From an uncultured Flavobacteriaceae bacterium (GTDB lineage Bacteria; Bacteroidota; Bacteroidia; Flavobacteriales; Flavobacteriaceae): a stretch of 47,000 nucleotides of DNA. Both the position numbers and the translations under genes were made by a program. The notes beneath the pieces are model-generated. The model did no database searches, was not told where the DNA came from, and worked only from the letters and a program-made list of their open reading frames with translations. Position 1 is the stretch's first letter; each line of letters opens with the position of its first letter. The stretch lies in assembly GCA_913045325.1 (NCBI GenBank), contig CAJWPZ010000012.1, positions 1-47,000 of the forward strand, in the 5' to 3' direction. Positions 1 to 8,929 of this stretch are shown here, in pieces.

Positions 1-1083
1 CGCAGAAGAACCATTTTAGTTTTTTATAGAAATAAAGAGCAAAATACCCTGGAGCGTCTTGCCGTTGCAAGGTATGATGTTGGAGCTAACATCACCTCTT
101 CTTGGGATAAAGAAAAACAGCCCAATCAATGGGAGCGTTTGGTAGAAATTATTAAAGAGCGTCCTGTTAAGAAAATAGGGATTAATATCTCGAAACATTT
201 TGGTATTGCAGATGGTTTAGTCCAAACAGATTACCAAGAGCTTATGCAAGCGCTGCCAAGTAATCTAGAAGAAAAAATAGTTTCTGCAGAGAAACTAGCC
301 ATTGCTTGGATAGAGACCAGAACAGAAAAAGAAATGGTTCTTTACAATCAATTAGTAGATATTACCAGCACTATTATTGACCAGGCATTTAGCGCCGCTG
401 TTATTACTCCAGGAAAAACCACTACAGATGATATTGTTTGGTGGCTCAGAGAAAAAGTTACTTCTTTGGGTTTAGAAACATGGTTTCACCCAACCATTGA
501 CATACAAAGAAATAACGAAGCTCTGCAAAGTCATATCTATTCCTTCACCAAAGGAGAAAAACAAAAGACAGTTCTCCCCGGAGATTTATTGCATTGTGAT
601 TTTGGAATTACCTATATCTCATTAAACACAGATTGTCAAAGACATGCGTATGTCTTAAGAAAAGAAGAAACCAGGGTGCCAGAATTTTTAGCCACTGCTT
701 TTGCAAAAGGCAATCAGGTCCAAGATATTTTTACAGGTAATTTTAAGACCGGCAGAACCGGAAATCAAATACTGGCCATGTCTTTAAAAAAGGCGAGAGA
801 TAAGGGGCTTATACCTTCTATCTACACACATCCTTTAGGTACTTATGGACATAGTTCTGGAACTACTTTGGGTATGTGGGATAGCCAACAAGGAGTGCCT
901 GTAAATGGTGATTACCCGCTACATGAAAATACGGTATACGCCATTGAGCTTAATACCACCGTTGCCATCTCGCAGTGGAAAAAAGACATCAGAATCATGC
1001 TTGAAGAAGCTGGCTACTGGGGTCCTAATGGGTTTAGGTATGTTAATGGGAGGCAACAGGCCATTAAAGCCATTGCTTGGTAG
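1..1083 (+). CDS. M24 family metallopeptidase (Xaa-Pro aminopeptidase-like), 5' truncated by window edge
   Basis: The frame is open from base 1, well upstream of the first ATG at 139, so the gene starts outside the window; 360 codons are visible. The C-terminal two thirds is a pita-bread M24 domain. The dinuclear-metal ligands can be placed in order: Asp in HCDFG, Asp in NTDCQR, His in TYGHSSG, Glu in YAIELN and Glu in MLEEAGYW. The family removes N-terminal residues, usually before proline, or cleaves dipeptides. The flavobacterial members I know carry a signal peptide, which cannot be checked here. It converges on the carboxylase gene with 5 bases between the stops and no hairpin terminator. 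The family is certain; the exact substrate is not. Confidence 0.88.
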   Translation, partial: RRRTILVFYRNKEQNTLERLAVARYDVGANITSSWDKEKQPNQWERLVEIIKERPVKKIGINISKHFGIADGLVQTDYQELMQALPSNLEEKIVSAEKLAIAWIETRTEKEMVLYNQLVDITSTIIDQAFSAAVITPGKTTTDDIVWWLREKVTSLGLETWFHPTIDIQRNNEALQSHIYSFTKGEKQKTVLPGDLLHCDFGITYISLNTDCQRHAYVLRKEETRVPEFLATAFAKGNQVQDIFTGNFKTGRTGNQILAMSLKKARDKGLIPSIYTHPLGTYGHSSGTTLGMWDSQQGVPVNGDYPLHENTVYAIELNTTVAISQWKKDIRIMLEEAGYWGPNGFRYVNGRQQAIKAIAW

Positions 1084-1088
1084 GGTTA

Positions 1089-2717
1089 TTACACTTGTAT
1101 CACGCCCAAATTAAATTGTTTTTCAATAGGTGCATGGTTTGCAGCTTCAATACCTATTGATATCCAGGTTCTGGTCTCTAGGGGGTCTATAACCCCATCT
1201 GTCCAGATACGGGAAGCAGCATAATAAGGAGATATTTGATTGTCATACCTAGCTTTTATATTGTCATATAGCTCTTTTTCTTGTTTCTCAGATATTTTCT
1301 TCCCCTGTTTTTTAAGTGAAGCTGTTTCTATTTGTAGTAATACTTTAGCAGCACTGTTTCCGCTCATTACTGCAAGATTTGCACTTGGCCATGAGGCAAT
1401 CAATCTTGGGTCATAGGCTTTCCCGCACATAGCGTAATTTCCTGCACCGTAGCTATTTCCAATAATAATCGTGAATTTTGGCACCACGCTATTGCTTACC
1501 GCATTTACCATTTTAGCGCCATCTTTTATGATACCACCGTGTTCACTTTTACTACCTACCATAAAGCCGGTGACATCTTGAAGGAAAACCAGTGGAATTT
1601 TTTTCTGGTTACAATTGGCAATAAAACGCGTGGCTTTGTCTGCACTGTCACTGTAGATAACACCACCAAATTGCATTTCACCACTTTTGGTTTTTACTAG
1701 TGTACGTTGGTTGGCAACAATTCCTACTGCCCAACCATCTATACGGGCATATCCAGTTAGTATAGTTTGGCCATAGCCTTTTTTATATTCTTCAAACTCA
1801 CTGTTGTCTACCAATCTATCTATAATGGCCTGCATATCATACTGCTCTGCTCTAGATTTTGGTAGAAGTCCATATATTTCTTGAGGATCTTTTGTAGGCT
1901 TTAAGGCTTTTGCTCTGTTGTAGCCTGCGGTGTCAAAATCACCAATTTTAGAAACAATGTTTTTTATTTTGTCTAAGGCATCTTTATCATCTTTGGCCTT
2001 GTAGTCTGTAACGCCACTTATTTCACAATGCGTTGTAGCGCCGCCTAATGTTTGGTTATCTATACTCTCACCAATTGCTGCTTTTACAAGGTAGCTACCC
2101 GCTAAGAAAATACTACCTGTTTTATCTACTATGATAGCCTCATCACTCATAATTGGAAGGTACGCTCCACCAGCAACACAGCTACCCATAATGGCAGAAA
2201 TTTGAGTAATACCCATGCTGCTCATTACAGCATTATTTCTAAAAATACGGCCAAAATGTTCTTTGTCTGGAAATATTTCATCTTGCATTGGCAGATAAAC
2301 CCCAGCGCTATCTACAAGGTAGATAATAGGAAGTTTGTTTTCTATAGAAATTTCTTGTGCGCGTAAATTTTTCTTTCCAGTTATTGGAAACCAAGCTCCT
2401 GCTTTTACAGTAGCATCATTGGCCACTACAATACACTGTTTGCCCATGATGTATCCAATTTTAACAACCACACCACCACTGGGACATCCACCGTGTTCTT
2501 GGTACATTCCATCTCCGGCAAAGGCGCCAATTTCTATAGATTTCTTTTTATCATCTAATAGGTAATCGATGCGTTCTCGGGCAGTCATCTTTCCTTTAGC
2601 ATGATGTTTGTCAATGCGGTTTTGGCCACCTCCAAGTTTTACTTTTGCAAATCGTTTGCGTAAATCTGAGAGAAGTAACTTATTATGATCTTCGTTTTTA
2701 TTGAAGCTAAGGTCCAT
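1089..2717 (-). CDS. Acyl-CoA carboxylase beta subunit, methylcrotonyl-CoA carboxylase-like
   Basis: This 542-residue protein is a two-part biotin-dependent carboxyltransferase. Oxyanion-hole glycine loops are visible in the N half (GGCPSGG; MGSCVAGGAY) and the C half (GNSYGAGNYAMCG). The stretches LVDSAGVYLPMQDEIFP, HFGRIF and TGFMVG with GIIKDGAKMV resemble methylcrotonyl-CoA carboxylase beta (MCCC2/AccD1 type) more than propionyl-CoA or acetyl-CoA carboxylase. The enzyme would transfer CO2 from biotin to 3-methylcrotonyl-CoA in leucine breakdown. The alpha subunit with biotin is not in the window, but leucine dehydrogenase (19981) and an HMG-CoA-lyase-like gene (26578) are. I take the first Met because the N-terminal helix leads straight into the conserved domain. 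Confidence 0.85.
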   Translation of the reverse strand: MDLSFNKNEDHNKLLLSDLRKRFAKVKLGGGQNRIDKHHAKGKMTARERIDYLLDDKKKSIEIGAFAGDGMYQEHGGCPSGGVVVKIGYIMGKQCIVVANDATVKAGAWFPITGKKNLRAQEISIENKLPIIYLVDSAGVYLPMQDEIFPDKEHFGRIFRNNAVMSSMGITQISAIMGSCVAGGAYLPIMSDEAIIVDKTGSIFLAGSYLVKAAIGESIDNQTLGGATTHCEISGVTDYKAKDDKDALDKIKNIVSKIGDFDTAGYNRAKALKPTKDPQEIYGLLPKSRAEQYDMQAIIDRLVDNSEFEEYKKGYGQTILTGYARIDGWAVGIVANQRTLVKTKSGEMQFGGVIYSDSADKATRFIANCNQKKIPLVFLQDVTGFMVGSKSEHGGIIKDGAKMVNAVSNSVVPKFTIIIGNSYGAGNYAMCGKAYDPRLIASWPSANLAVMSGNSAAKVLLQIETASLKKQGKKISEKQEKELYDNIKARYDNQISPYYAASRIWTDGVIDPLETRTWISIGIEAANHAPIEKQFNLGVIQV

Positions 2718-2976
2718 AGTGTTGTTTTATACCTGTAAAAATACGAAACTATACTATTATCAATATGGCAAAACTATTTTAAATTCACGATATTTGCCAT
2801 ATAAGTACTTACCAGAGGTTGGTTTTTTTATTCATAAATCTTTGGATGCGTTTTTGTTTTTAAACTTCAGAAACATATTCTTTTTAATTTTAAGAATCTC
2901 CTACCATGGTAATGGTTGCAAACAAAACTAATTGTATCTGCATTTTTTGCAGTAAAATTGCTTAAAACTTCGACTC

Positions 2977-3156
2977 ATGATGAATAAAAACACTGTTTTA
3001 GGATACGCTACACTAATAATGATTATTGTTGGTCTATCACTTATTGCACTTGGAGCCTTTAAATATGATGCTATTGCTGGCTGGGGATTTGCCTCTGTAG
3101 GAATTGGCTTTTTTGCTATTGCCTGGGTGTTTAATGCCCTAAAAGGAAGAATGTAA
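2977..3156 (+). CDS. Small two-helix membrane protein (CAL67264-like)
   Basis: An ATG ORF of 59 codons. Two hydrophobic segments (about residues 8-27 and 34-53) flank a short polar turn with the sequence KYDAIAGWG, and the protein ends in LKGRM. From memory it resembles a tiny membrane protein widespread in Flavobacteriia and known as the CAL67264 family. No function is known to me. It lies 40 bases upstream of ettA on the same strand and may share its transcript. A 77-codon ORF on the opposite strand over the same bases has no hydrophobic or domain logic and I treat it as a shadow. Confidence 0.72.
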   Translation: MMNKNTVLGYATLIMIIVGLSLIALGAFKYDAIAGWGFASVGIGFFAIAWVFNALKGRM

Positions 3157-3196
3157 CTCATTTTGTTTTAAAAATATTAACTATTAATTATCAATA

Positions 3197-4888
3197 ATGT
3201 CTGACGATAAAAAAGTAATTTTCTCAATGTCTGGATTGACCAAGTCATTCCAAAATGCACAAACACCCGTACTTAAAAACATATACCTAAGTTTTTTCTA
3301 TGGAGCTAAAATTGGTATTCTAGGACTTAACGGTAGTGGTAAATCTACCTTGCTTAAAATTATAGCAGGAGTAGATAAAAATTACCAGGGTGATGTTGTT
3401 TTTTCTCCAGGATATACCGTTGGTTATTTAGAGCAAGAGCCTCAATTAGACCCAGAGAAAACAGTACTAGAGATTGTGAAGGAGGGAGCTGCAGAAACAG
3501 TAGCCATTTTAGATGAGTATAATAAAATTAACGATCAGTTTGGTTTAGAGGAAGTTTACAGCGATGCAGATAAAATGGATAAACTCATGGCGCGTCAAGC
3601 CATATTGCAAGATCAAATTGATGCTAGTAATGCTTGGGAGTTAGAGACCAAATTAGAAATTGCTATGGACGCCCTAAGAACTCCTCAAGGGGATACAAAA
3701 ATCGGCATACTATCTGGAGGTGAACGCAGGCGTGTAGCCCTTTGTAGATTGCTACTGCAAGAACCAGATGTACTGCTTTTAGATGAGCCTACCAACCACT
3801 TAGATGCAGAGAGTGTACACTGGTTAGAGCACCATTTGGCACAGTATAAAGGTACGGTTATAGCCGTAACCCATGATAGGTATTTTCTAGATAATGTTGC
3901 GGGTTGGATACTTGAGCTGGATAGGGGAGAAGGAATTCCTTGGAAAGGAAACTACTCTTCTTGGCTTGATCAAAAATCAAAGCGCATGGCACAAGAAAGT
4001 AAAACAGCCAGTAAGCGTCAAAAAACATTAGAAAGAGAACTAGAGTGGGTACGTCAAGGTGCCAAAGGAAGACAGACAAAACAAAAAGCGCGTCTAAATA
4101 ATTATGACAAGTTAATGAGTCAAGATCAAAAACAACTTGACGAAAAACTTGAAATATACATACCAAACGGCCCCAGACTTGGAACCAATGTTATTGAGGC
4201 TAGCGGAGTTAGTAAGGCCTATGGCGATAAGTTATTGTACGAAGATTTAAACTTTAATTTACCTCAGGCAGGAATTGTTGGAGTTATTGGACCAAACGGA
4301 GCTGGTAAAACAACTATTTTTAGAATGATAATGGGAGAAGAGACTCCAGATAAAGGGTCTTTTACTATTGGTGAAACGGCAAAGGTTTCTTACGTAGATC
4401 AAGCACATTCTAACATAGATCAAGATAAATCTATCTGGCAAAATTTTAGTGATGAGCAAGAACTGGTGCTTATGGGTGGTAAGGAAGTAAATTCTAGAGC
4501 CTACCTAAGTAGATTTAATTTTACAGGAAGTGAGCAAAACAAAAAGGTGTCACTTCTCTCTGGAGGGGAGCGAAACAGATTACACCTGGCCATGACCTTG
4601 AAAGAAGAAGGTAATGTGCTCTTACTTGATGAACCTACCAATGATTTGGATGTAAATACCCTAAGGGCCTTAGAAGAAGGTCTTGAAAACTTTGCTGGTT
4701 GCGCTGTAGTTATTAGTCACGACCGTTGGTTTTTAGATAGAATTTGCACCCACATACTAGCCTTTGAAGGAGATAGTCAAGTCTATTTCTTTGAGGGTGG
4801 TTTTAGTGAATATGAAGAGAGTAAGAAAAAACGTTTGGGGGGTGATTTAATGCCTAAACGTATTAAATATAAAAAGTTAGTTAGGTAG
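3197..4888 (+). CDS. ettA: Energy-dependent translational throttle protein EttA (ABC-F)
   Basis: A 563-residue soluble protein with two ABC domains, close to the 555 residues of E. coli EttA. Walker A motifs lie at about 43-51 (GLNGSGKST) and 365-372 (GPNGAGKT). LSGGE signatures are at about 172 and 454, and both Walker B motifs read LLLDEP. The charged linker at about 243-325 is the P-site tRNA interaction motif. Both ATP sites look intact, unlike the second ABC-F at 7242. EttA binds the ribosomal E site and gates entry into elongation according to the ATP/ADP ratio. A hairpin terminator follows the stop. Confidence 0.95.
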   Translation: MSDDKKVIFSMSGLTKSFQNAQTPVLKNIYLSFFYGAKIGILGLNGSGKSTLLKIIAGVDKNYQGDVVFSPGYTVGYLEQEPQLDPEKTVLEIVKEGAAETVAILDEYNKINDQFGLEEVYSDADKMDKLMARQAILQDQIDASNAWELETKLEIAMDALRTPQGDTKIGILSGGERRRVALCRLLLQEPDVLLLDEPTNHLDAESVHWLEHHLAQYKGTVIAVTHDRYFLDNVAGWILELDRGEGIPWKGNYSSWLDQKSKRMAQESKTASKRQKTLERELEWVRQGAKGRQTKQKARLNNYDKLMSQDQKQLDEKLEIYIPNGPRLGTNVIEASGVSKAYGDKLLYEDLNFNLPQAGIVGVIGPNGAGKTTIFRMIMGEETPDKGSFTIGETAKVSYVDQAHSNIDQDKSIWQNFSDEQELVLMGGKEVNSRAYLSRFNFTGSEQNKKVSLLSGGERNRLHLAMTLKEEGNVLLLDEPTNDLDVNTLRALEEGLENFAGCAVVISHDRWFLDRICTHILAFEGDSQVYFFEGGFSEYEESKKKRLGGDLMPKRIKYKKLVR

Positions 4889-4911
4889 TTTATCAAATCT
4901 ATACTTTTATT

Positions 4912-4947
4912 AAAAACCGAGGTAATAAGTATTGCTTCGGTTTTTTT
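4912..4947 (+). terminator. Rho-independent terminator after ettA
   Basis: A 15-pair stem from AAAACCGAGGTAATA to TATTGCTTCGGTTTT, with two G-U pairs and a 2-base apex, runs into seven T residues 24 bases after the ettA stop. Confidence 0.85.
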
Positions 4948-5033
4948 ACATCCTGTCTTAATTTCTTTATATTTATAATAGCAAACGCCTTAGTTATGTT
5001 GTGTGTTTTTACTTTAAATTTAAATTATATTTT

Positions 5034-5687
5034 ATGAAATTTTTTATCGATACTGCCAATCTAGAACAGATTAAAGAAGCTCAAAGCCTTGGTGTTTTGG
5101 ATGGAGTTACTACAAACCCTTCACTAATGGCTAAAGAGGGTATTACAGGTCAAGATACTATTTTACAGCACTATATAGATATATGTTCTTTAGTTGATGG
5201 AGATGTCTCTGCTGAGGTAATTGCTACAGAATATCACGCAATGATTAAAGAAGGAGAGGCTTTAGCAAAACTCCATGAGCAAATTGTAGTTAAAGTTCCA
5301 ATGATTAAAGATGGAATTAAGGCTATTAAATACTTTAGTGACAGAGGTATTAGAACCAATTGTACTTTGGTCTTCTCATCTGGCCAAGCATTACTTGCTG
5401 CAAAAGCAGGTGCAACCTATGTATCTCCCTTTATTGGAAGACTTGATGATATATCTACAGATGGTCTTAATCTTATAGCAGAAATTAGACTTATTTATGA
5501 TAATTATGGGTTTGAAACTCAGATTCTTGCTGCCTCTGTAAGACATACCATGCACGTGTTGGATTGTGCAAAAATTGGGGCAGATGTAATGACGGGGCCT
5601 TTATCTTGTATTGAGGGACTGCTTAAACATCCTTTGACAGACATTGGTCTTGCAAAGTTTTTAGAAGATTACAATAAAGGGAATTAA
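5034..5687 (+). CDS. fsa: Small transaldolase / fructose-6-phosphate aldolase family (TalC/Fsa)
   Basis: 217 residues, the normal length of the short decameric family. I start at ATG 5034; the upstream in-frame GTG at 5001 adds an 11-residue extension that the family lacks. The Schiff-base lysine is Lys87 in VVKVP, and the GVTTNPS loop is at 24-30. Two residues that separate activities both favour transaldolase. Glu61 stands where E. coli FsaA has Gln59, and Phe133 (SPFIGRLD) where FsaA has Tyr131. The likely reaction is transfer of dihydroxyacetone between sugar phosphates in the non-oxidative pentose phosphate pathway. The symbol is the family label commonly used in automatic annotation. 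The stop lies 5 bases from the convergent lipoprotein gene. Confidence 0.9.
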   Translation: MKFFIDTANLEQIKEAQSLGVLDGVTTNPSLMAKEGITGQDTILQHYIDICSLVDGDVSAEVIATEYHAMIKEGEALAKLHEQIVVKVPMIKDGIKAIKYFSDRGIRTNCTLVFSSGQALLAAKAGATYVSPFIGRLDDISTDGLNLIAEIRLIYDNYGFETQILAASVRHTMHVLDCAKIGADVMTGPLSCIEGLLKHPLTDIGLAKFLEDYNKGN

Positions 5688-5692
5688 AGCTT

Positions 5693-7114
5693 TTATTTCT
5701 TGTTAAGATATCCTAGTAATAAAGATTCAAAGTTCTGATTAAACAGATTTGAGTTTCCTTCAAGGATAATACCTCCTTTGTCTACAATCATGGCTTTGTT
5801 TGCAGAATTAATAAATAGTGCATTTTTTGCAGCGGTACTATTTTTTAGTTGGTATTCATTTTTTTGATTGTATCCAGAGCTGATAACTGTTTGATGCCAG
5901 GCAGAGAAGTCTTTGCCAGTGTTAATACCAACAAAGGCGTACTCTGGGTATTTACTTTTTAATTCTGCAATGCGTACATGAATTTCTTTGTAATGCTTTA
6001 CAGACTCACTACTCCAGAAAAAGAAAACAGTTTTAGAATCATTGATTTTTTGAATTGATATTAATTCTTTACTGCTCGTTATTAAAGCCAAATTTGGTAT
6101 TAGCTCCCCCGCATTTATTTTGGCAGTATTGTGTGCGTATCTCTCTACCTCTTTTTGGTGAGCCTTGTTGTGGTCTAGCTCTTTATACAATGCCACTAAA
6201 TCATGTTCTTTTTGACTGTCATCTGCATGCACTAGATACCTCTTGACTGTATTTTGCAGAAGGTTATCGTGTAGTTGGGTATTTGTAATTAAGCTGTCAA
6301 TAAGCTTTAGTTTTTGTGTTTGATGGCTGTAAGACACTTTGTTGAAAAAGGGATCTTGTTTTTTATGACTATCATGAGATAGGTTGTCTAGATACCTATT
6401 AATGAATTGATAATAGGTATAGTAGTTTTTTAGAGTGTTATCGTTAAGCTCAATGCTATCTCTGTAGGTAAAGAAGTTTTCTGGGTATTGAATTTCAAGA
6501 TTATGACTAGCTATTTTTTTTGAAGATAAATACAGTTCTTTTCTTGAGTAGTAATTGTAGTTTATGTTTGCCAGGGCAATGTGTATAAATGGTTCACTAG
6601 GTTTTTCTGAACTTATAAATTCATCCAGTTCTATTAATAGCACCTTTTTTGTATGTGCAATCTCTTTTTCGAAGGCCTTTGGATTTAATTTGTAGAGCTC
6701 TGGTAATCTTTTATCTTCCTCTTCATTTTGCAAAAACAAATTCATCAAGAAATTGTTTTTTTCTGCCCCACGTCCACTAAAGGCTAACGATTCATCAAAG
6801 CCCACTGTGTTAAGGCGAAACATAATGCTATCACCAGGCTCAATAAATACGTATTGCAGCTCACCGTGTTTTATGATGTAAAGATTTGTTTGGAGATTCT
6901 CACACTGGAAATCAAAACTACCATTGGTATTTAAAGCGATGGTATCAATTTTTTTGTCTTGGTGGCTTAGCAGCACATAATCCATTTTAGGATTAATGAT
7001 CTGCCCACCTAAATAAGTAGTTATACCCTCCTTATCTTTATTGTTACAAGATAAGAAACAGCAAAAAGTGACTAAAAATAATAAATGTTTGATCAATTTT
7101 AAATGGCTTAACAT
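5693..7114 (-). CDS. Lipoprotein with degenerate thioredoxin-like domain
   Basis: 473 residues. A hydrophobic N-terminus ends in a lipobox-like FLSC (Cys23), so it is probably anchored in the envelope. Residues of about 30-115 look like the small beta domain (DUF4369-like) often found before TlpA-type thioredoxin domains in Bacteroidota. A helical middle region follows. From about 335 a thioredoxin/TlpA-like fold is recognisable (KTVFFFWSS, YAFVGIN, ALFINSANKAMIVDKGG). The redox CxxC is absent: the motif position reads WSSES at 367-371. It therefore cannot act as a thiol oxidoreductase and may bind or scaffold. It is monocistronic and convergent with the transaldolase gene. The function is unknown. 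Confidence 0.75.
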   Translation of the reverse strand: MLSHLKLIKHLLFLVTFCCFLSCNNKDKEGITTYLGGQIINPKMDYVLLSHQDKKIDTIALNTNGSFDFQCENLQTNLYIIKHGELQYVFIEPGDSIMFRLNTVGFDESLAFSGRGAEKNNFLMNLFLQNEEEDKRLPELYKLNPKAFEKEIAHTKKVLLIELDEFISSEKPSEPFIHIALANINYNYYSRKELYLSSKKIASHNLEIQYPENFFTYRDSIELNDNTLKNYYTYYQFINRYLDNLSHDSHKKQDPFFNKVSYSHQTQKLKLIDSLITNTQLHDNLLQNTVKRYLVHADDSQKEHDLVALYKELDHNKAHQKEVERYAHNTAKINAGELIPNLALITSSKELISIQKINDSKTVFFFWSSESVKHYKEIHVRIAELKSKYPEYAFVGINTGKDFSAWHQTVISSGYNQKNEYQLKNSTAAKNALFINSANKAMIVDKGGIILEGNSNLFNQNFESLLLGYLNKK

Positions 7115-7208
7115 AACAAATATAGACCTCTGTTATATGCTAGGTTGTTAATATGTCGTTAAAACAAATTAAAAAACACGAATCTTTATTTAATATCCTA
7201 TTATTGGC

Positions 7209-7216
7209 TATTTTTG
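7209..7216 (+). promoter_or_regulatory. Putative -7 element for the ABC-F gene
   Basis: TATTTTTG matches the Bacteroidota -7 consensus TAnnTTTG, 25 bases before the start codon. No clear TTG lies at the expected -33 distance. Confidence 0.45.
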
Positions 7217-7241
7217 CCGCAAATTTAATACACTATATAAC

Positions 7242-8870
7242 ATGCTTTCAGTTTCTAATCTTTCGGTACAATTTGGTAAAAGAGTGCTTTTTGATGAAGT
7301 AAATACAAAATTCGTTGCAGGAAATTGTTACGGTATTATTGGCGCCAATGGAGCTGGTAAATCTACCTTACTTAAAATTATTTCTGGTAAACAAGATCCA
7401 ACCTCTGGACATGTGCACTTGCAGTCTGGAAAGCGTATGTCTGTGCTAGAACAAAACCACAACGCCTATGATGAGTTTCCAGTTCTGGAAACTGTAGTGC
7501 GTGGTAATAAGGATTTGTTTAAAATAAAAAGTGAGATAGATGCCCTGTATGCAGATTATACTGATGAAAACGCAGAGAAAATAGGAGAGCTTCAAGTGCT
7601 TTTCGAAGAAATGGATGGTTGGAATGCAGATAGTAACGCCGCGGCATTATTATCTAATCTTGGTATCGATGAGAGCTTGCATTACAGCCTTATGGGAGAT
7701 GTAGATGGTAAACAAAAAGTTCGTGTGTTGTTAGCACAGGCACTTTTTGGATCACCAGATGTGTTAATTATGGATGAGCCAACCAATGATTTGGATTATG
7801 AAACAATTTCTTGGCTGGAACATTTTTTAGCCAATTACGATGCATGCGTTATTGTTGTATCTCATGACCGTCACTTTTTAGATGCTGTATGTACTCACAT
7901 TAGTGATATAGATTTTGGTAAAATAAATCACTTTAGTGGAAATTATACTTTTTGGTATGAGAGCAGTCAATTGGCAGCACGTCAACGTTCTCAGCAAAAC
8001 AAAAAAGCAGAAGATAAAAAGAAAGAATTAGAAGATTTTATTCGTCGTTTCTCTGCCAATGTAGCCAAGTCTAAGCAAGCTACAAGTAGAAAGAAAATGA
8101 TTGAAAAATTGGACGTTGCAGATATTAGACCTTCTAGTAGAAGATACCCTGCCATTATTTTTGATCGTGAACGCGAGGCAGGAGATCAAATTTTAAACAT
8201 AGAGAACCTCTCTGCATCTTTAGATGGTGAGGTGCTTTTTAAAAATATCCACCTAAATCTTGCAAAGGGAGATAAGATTGTAATCTACTCTAAAGACTCT
8301 AGAGCAACCACTGCTTTTTATCAAATCATTAATGGTAACACCAAACAAGACACTGGTGATGTTCAATGGGGAGTAACCACCAATCAAAGTTATTTGCCCC
8401 TAGACAACCATCACTTTTTTGAAAGTAAAGACATGAACCTTGTAGATTGGTTGCGCCAATGGACAAAAACAGAAGAAGAAAGAGAAGAGGTACACATTAG
8501 AGGGTTTTTAGGAAAGATGATTTTTAGTGGTGAAGAAGCCTTAAAAAAGTGTAATGTACTCTCTGGAGGAGAAAAAGTACGCTGTATGCTCAGTAGAATG
8601 ATGATGATGCGTGCAAATGTTTTAATGCTAGATGAGCCTACAAACCATTTAGATTTAGAGTCTATTACCGCTTTTAACAACTCACTCACAAACTTTAAAG
8701 GAACTATTATGCTTACCACGCATGATCATGAGTTTGCTCAAACTGTGGGTACCAGGGTTGTAGAGTTAACTCCTACAGGAGTAATAGATCGTTACATGAC
8801 TTTTGATGAGTACATGAATGATTCAAAAATTAAAGAGCAAAGAGAAAAAATGTACTCAGTTACTGCTTAG
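7242..8870 (+). CDS. ABC-F family ATPase (YbiT/YkpA-like) with one degenerate ATP site
   Basis: 542 residues, two ABC domains joined by a charged linker (about 243-305) with the SRFSANxxKSxQATSR-like stretch typical of the YbiT group. Domain 1 has an intact Walker A (GANGAGKST, 34-42), Walker B (173-180) and switch His (SHDR, 207-210). Its signature is degenerate (MGDVDGKQ, about 151-158). Domain 2 has an intact signature (LSGGEK, 440-445) and Walker B (460-466). Its Walker A is destroyed (IYSKDSRATT, 348-357) and its Q-loop Gln is missing. The defects fall in the same composite site, leaving one competent site. ABC-F proteins act on ribosomes; the specific role is unknown. A terminator follows. 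Confidence 0.9.
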   Translation: MLSVSNLSVQFGKRVLFDEVNTKFVAGNCYGIIGANGAGKSTLLKIISGKQDPTSGHVHLQSGKRMSVLEQNHNAYDEFPVLETVVRGNKDLFKIKSEIDALYADYTDENAEKIGELQVLFEEMDGWNADSNAAALLSNLGIDESLHYSLMGDVDGKQKVRVLLAQALFGSPDVLIMDEPTNDLDYETISWLEHFLANYDACVIVVSHDRHFLDAVCTHISDIDFGKINHFSGNYTFWYESSQLAARQRSQQNKKAEDKKKELEDFIRRFSANVAKSKQATSRKKMIEKLDVADIRPSSRRYPAIIFDREREAGDQILNIENLSASLDGEVLFKNIHLNLAKGDKIVIYSKDSRATTAFYQIINGNTKQDTGDVQWGVTTNQSYLPLDNHHFFESKDMNLVDWLRQWTKTEEEREEVHIRGFLGKMIFSGEEALKKCNVLSGGEKVRCMLSRMMMMRANVLMLDEPTNHLDLESITAFNNSLTNFKGTIMLTTHDHEFAQTVGTRVVELTPTGVIDRYMTFDEYMNDSKIKEQREKMYSVTA

Positions 8871-8894
8871 TATTACTTTGTTATATCAAACACT

Positions 8895-8929
8895 AAGGCT
8901 GTATGTTTTGAAACATGCAGCTTTTTTTA
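8895..8929 (+). terminator. Terminator after the ABC-F gene
   Basis: The stem AAGGCTGTATGTT pairs with AACATGCAGCTTT around a TTGA loop, with wobble pairs, and ends in a run of T. The T run overlaps the stop codon of the convergent hutG. Confidence 0.8.

Noticed and set aside
2701-2931. A 76-codon plus-strand ORF upstream of the small membrane protein.
   Set aside because: It starts inside the carboxylase gene on the other strand and its composition looks like translated AT-rich spacer.
7112-7124. A TATATTTG -7-like element on the minus strand just before the thioredoxin-like lipoprotein ATG.
   Set aside because: It ends 2 bases before the start codon, so transcription would begin inside the codon, and no -33 element is present.
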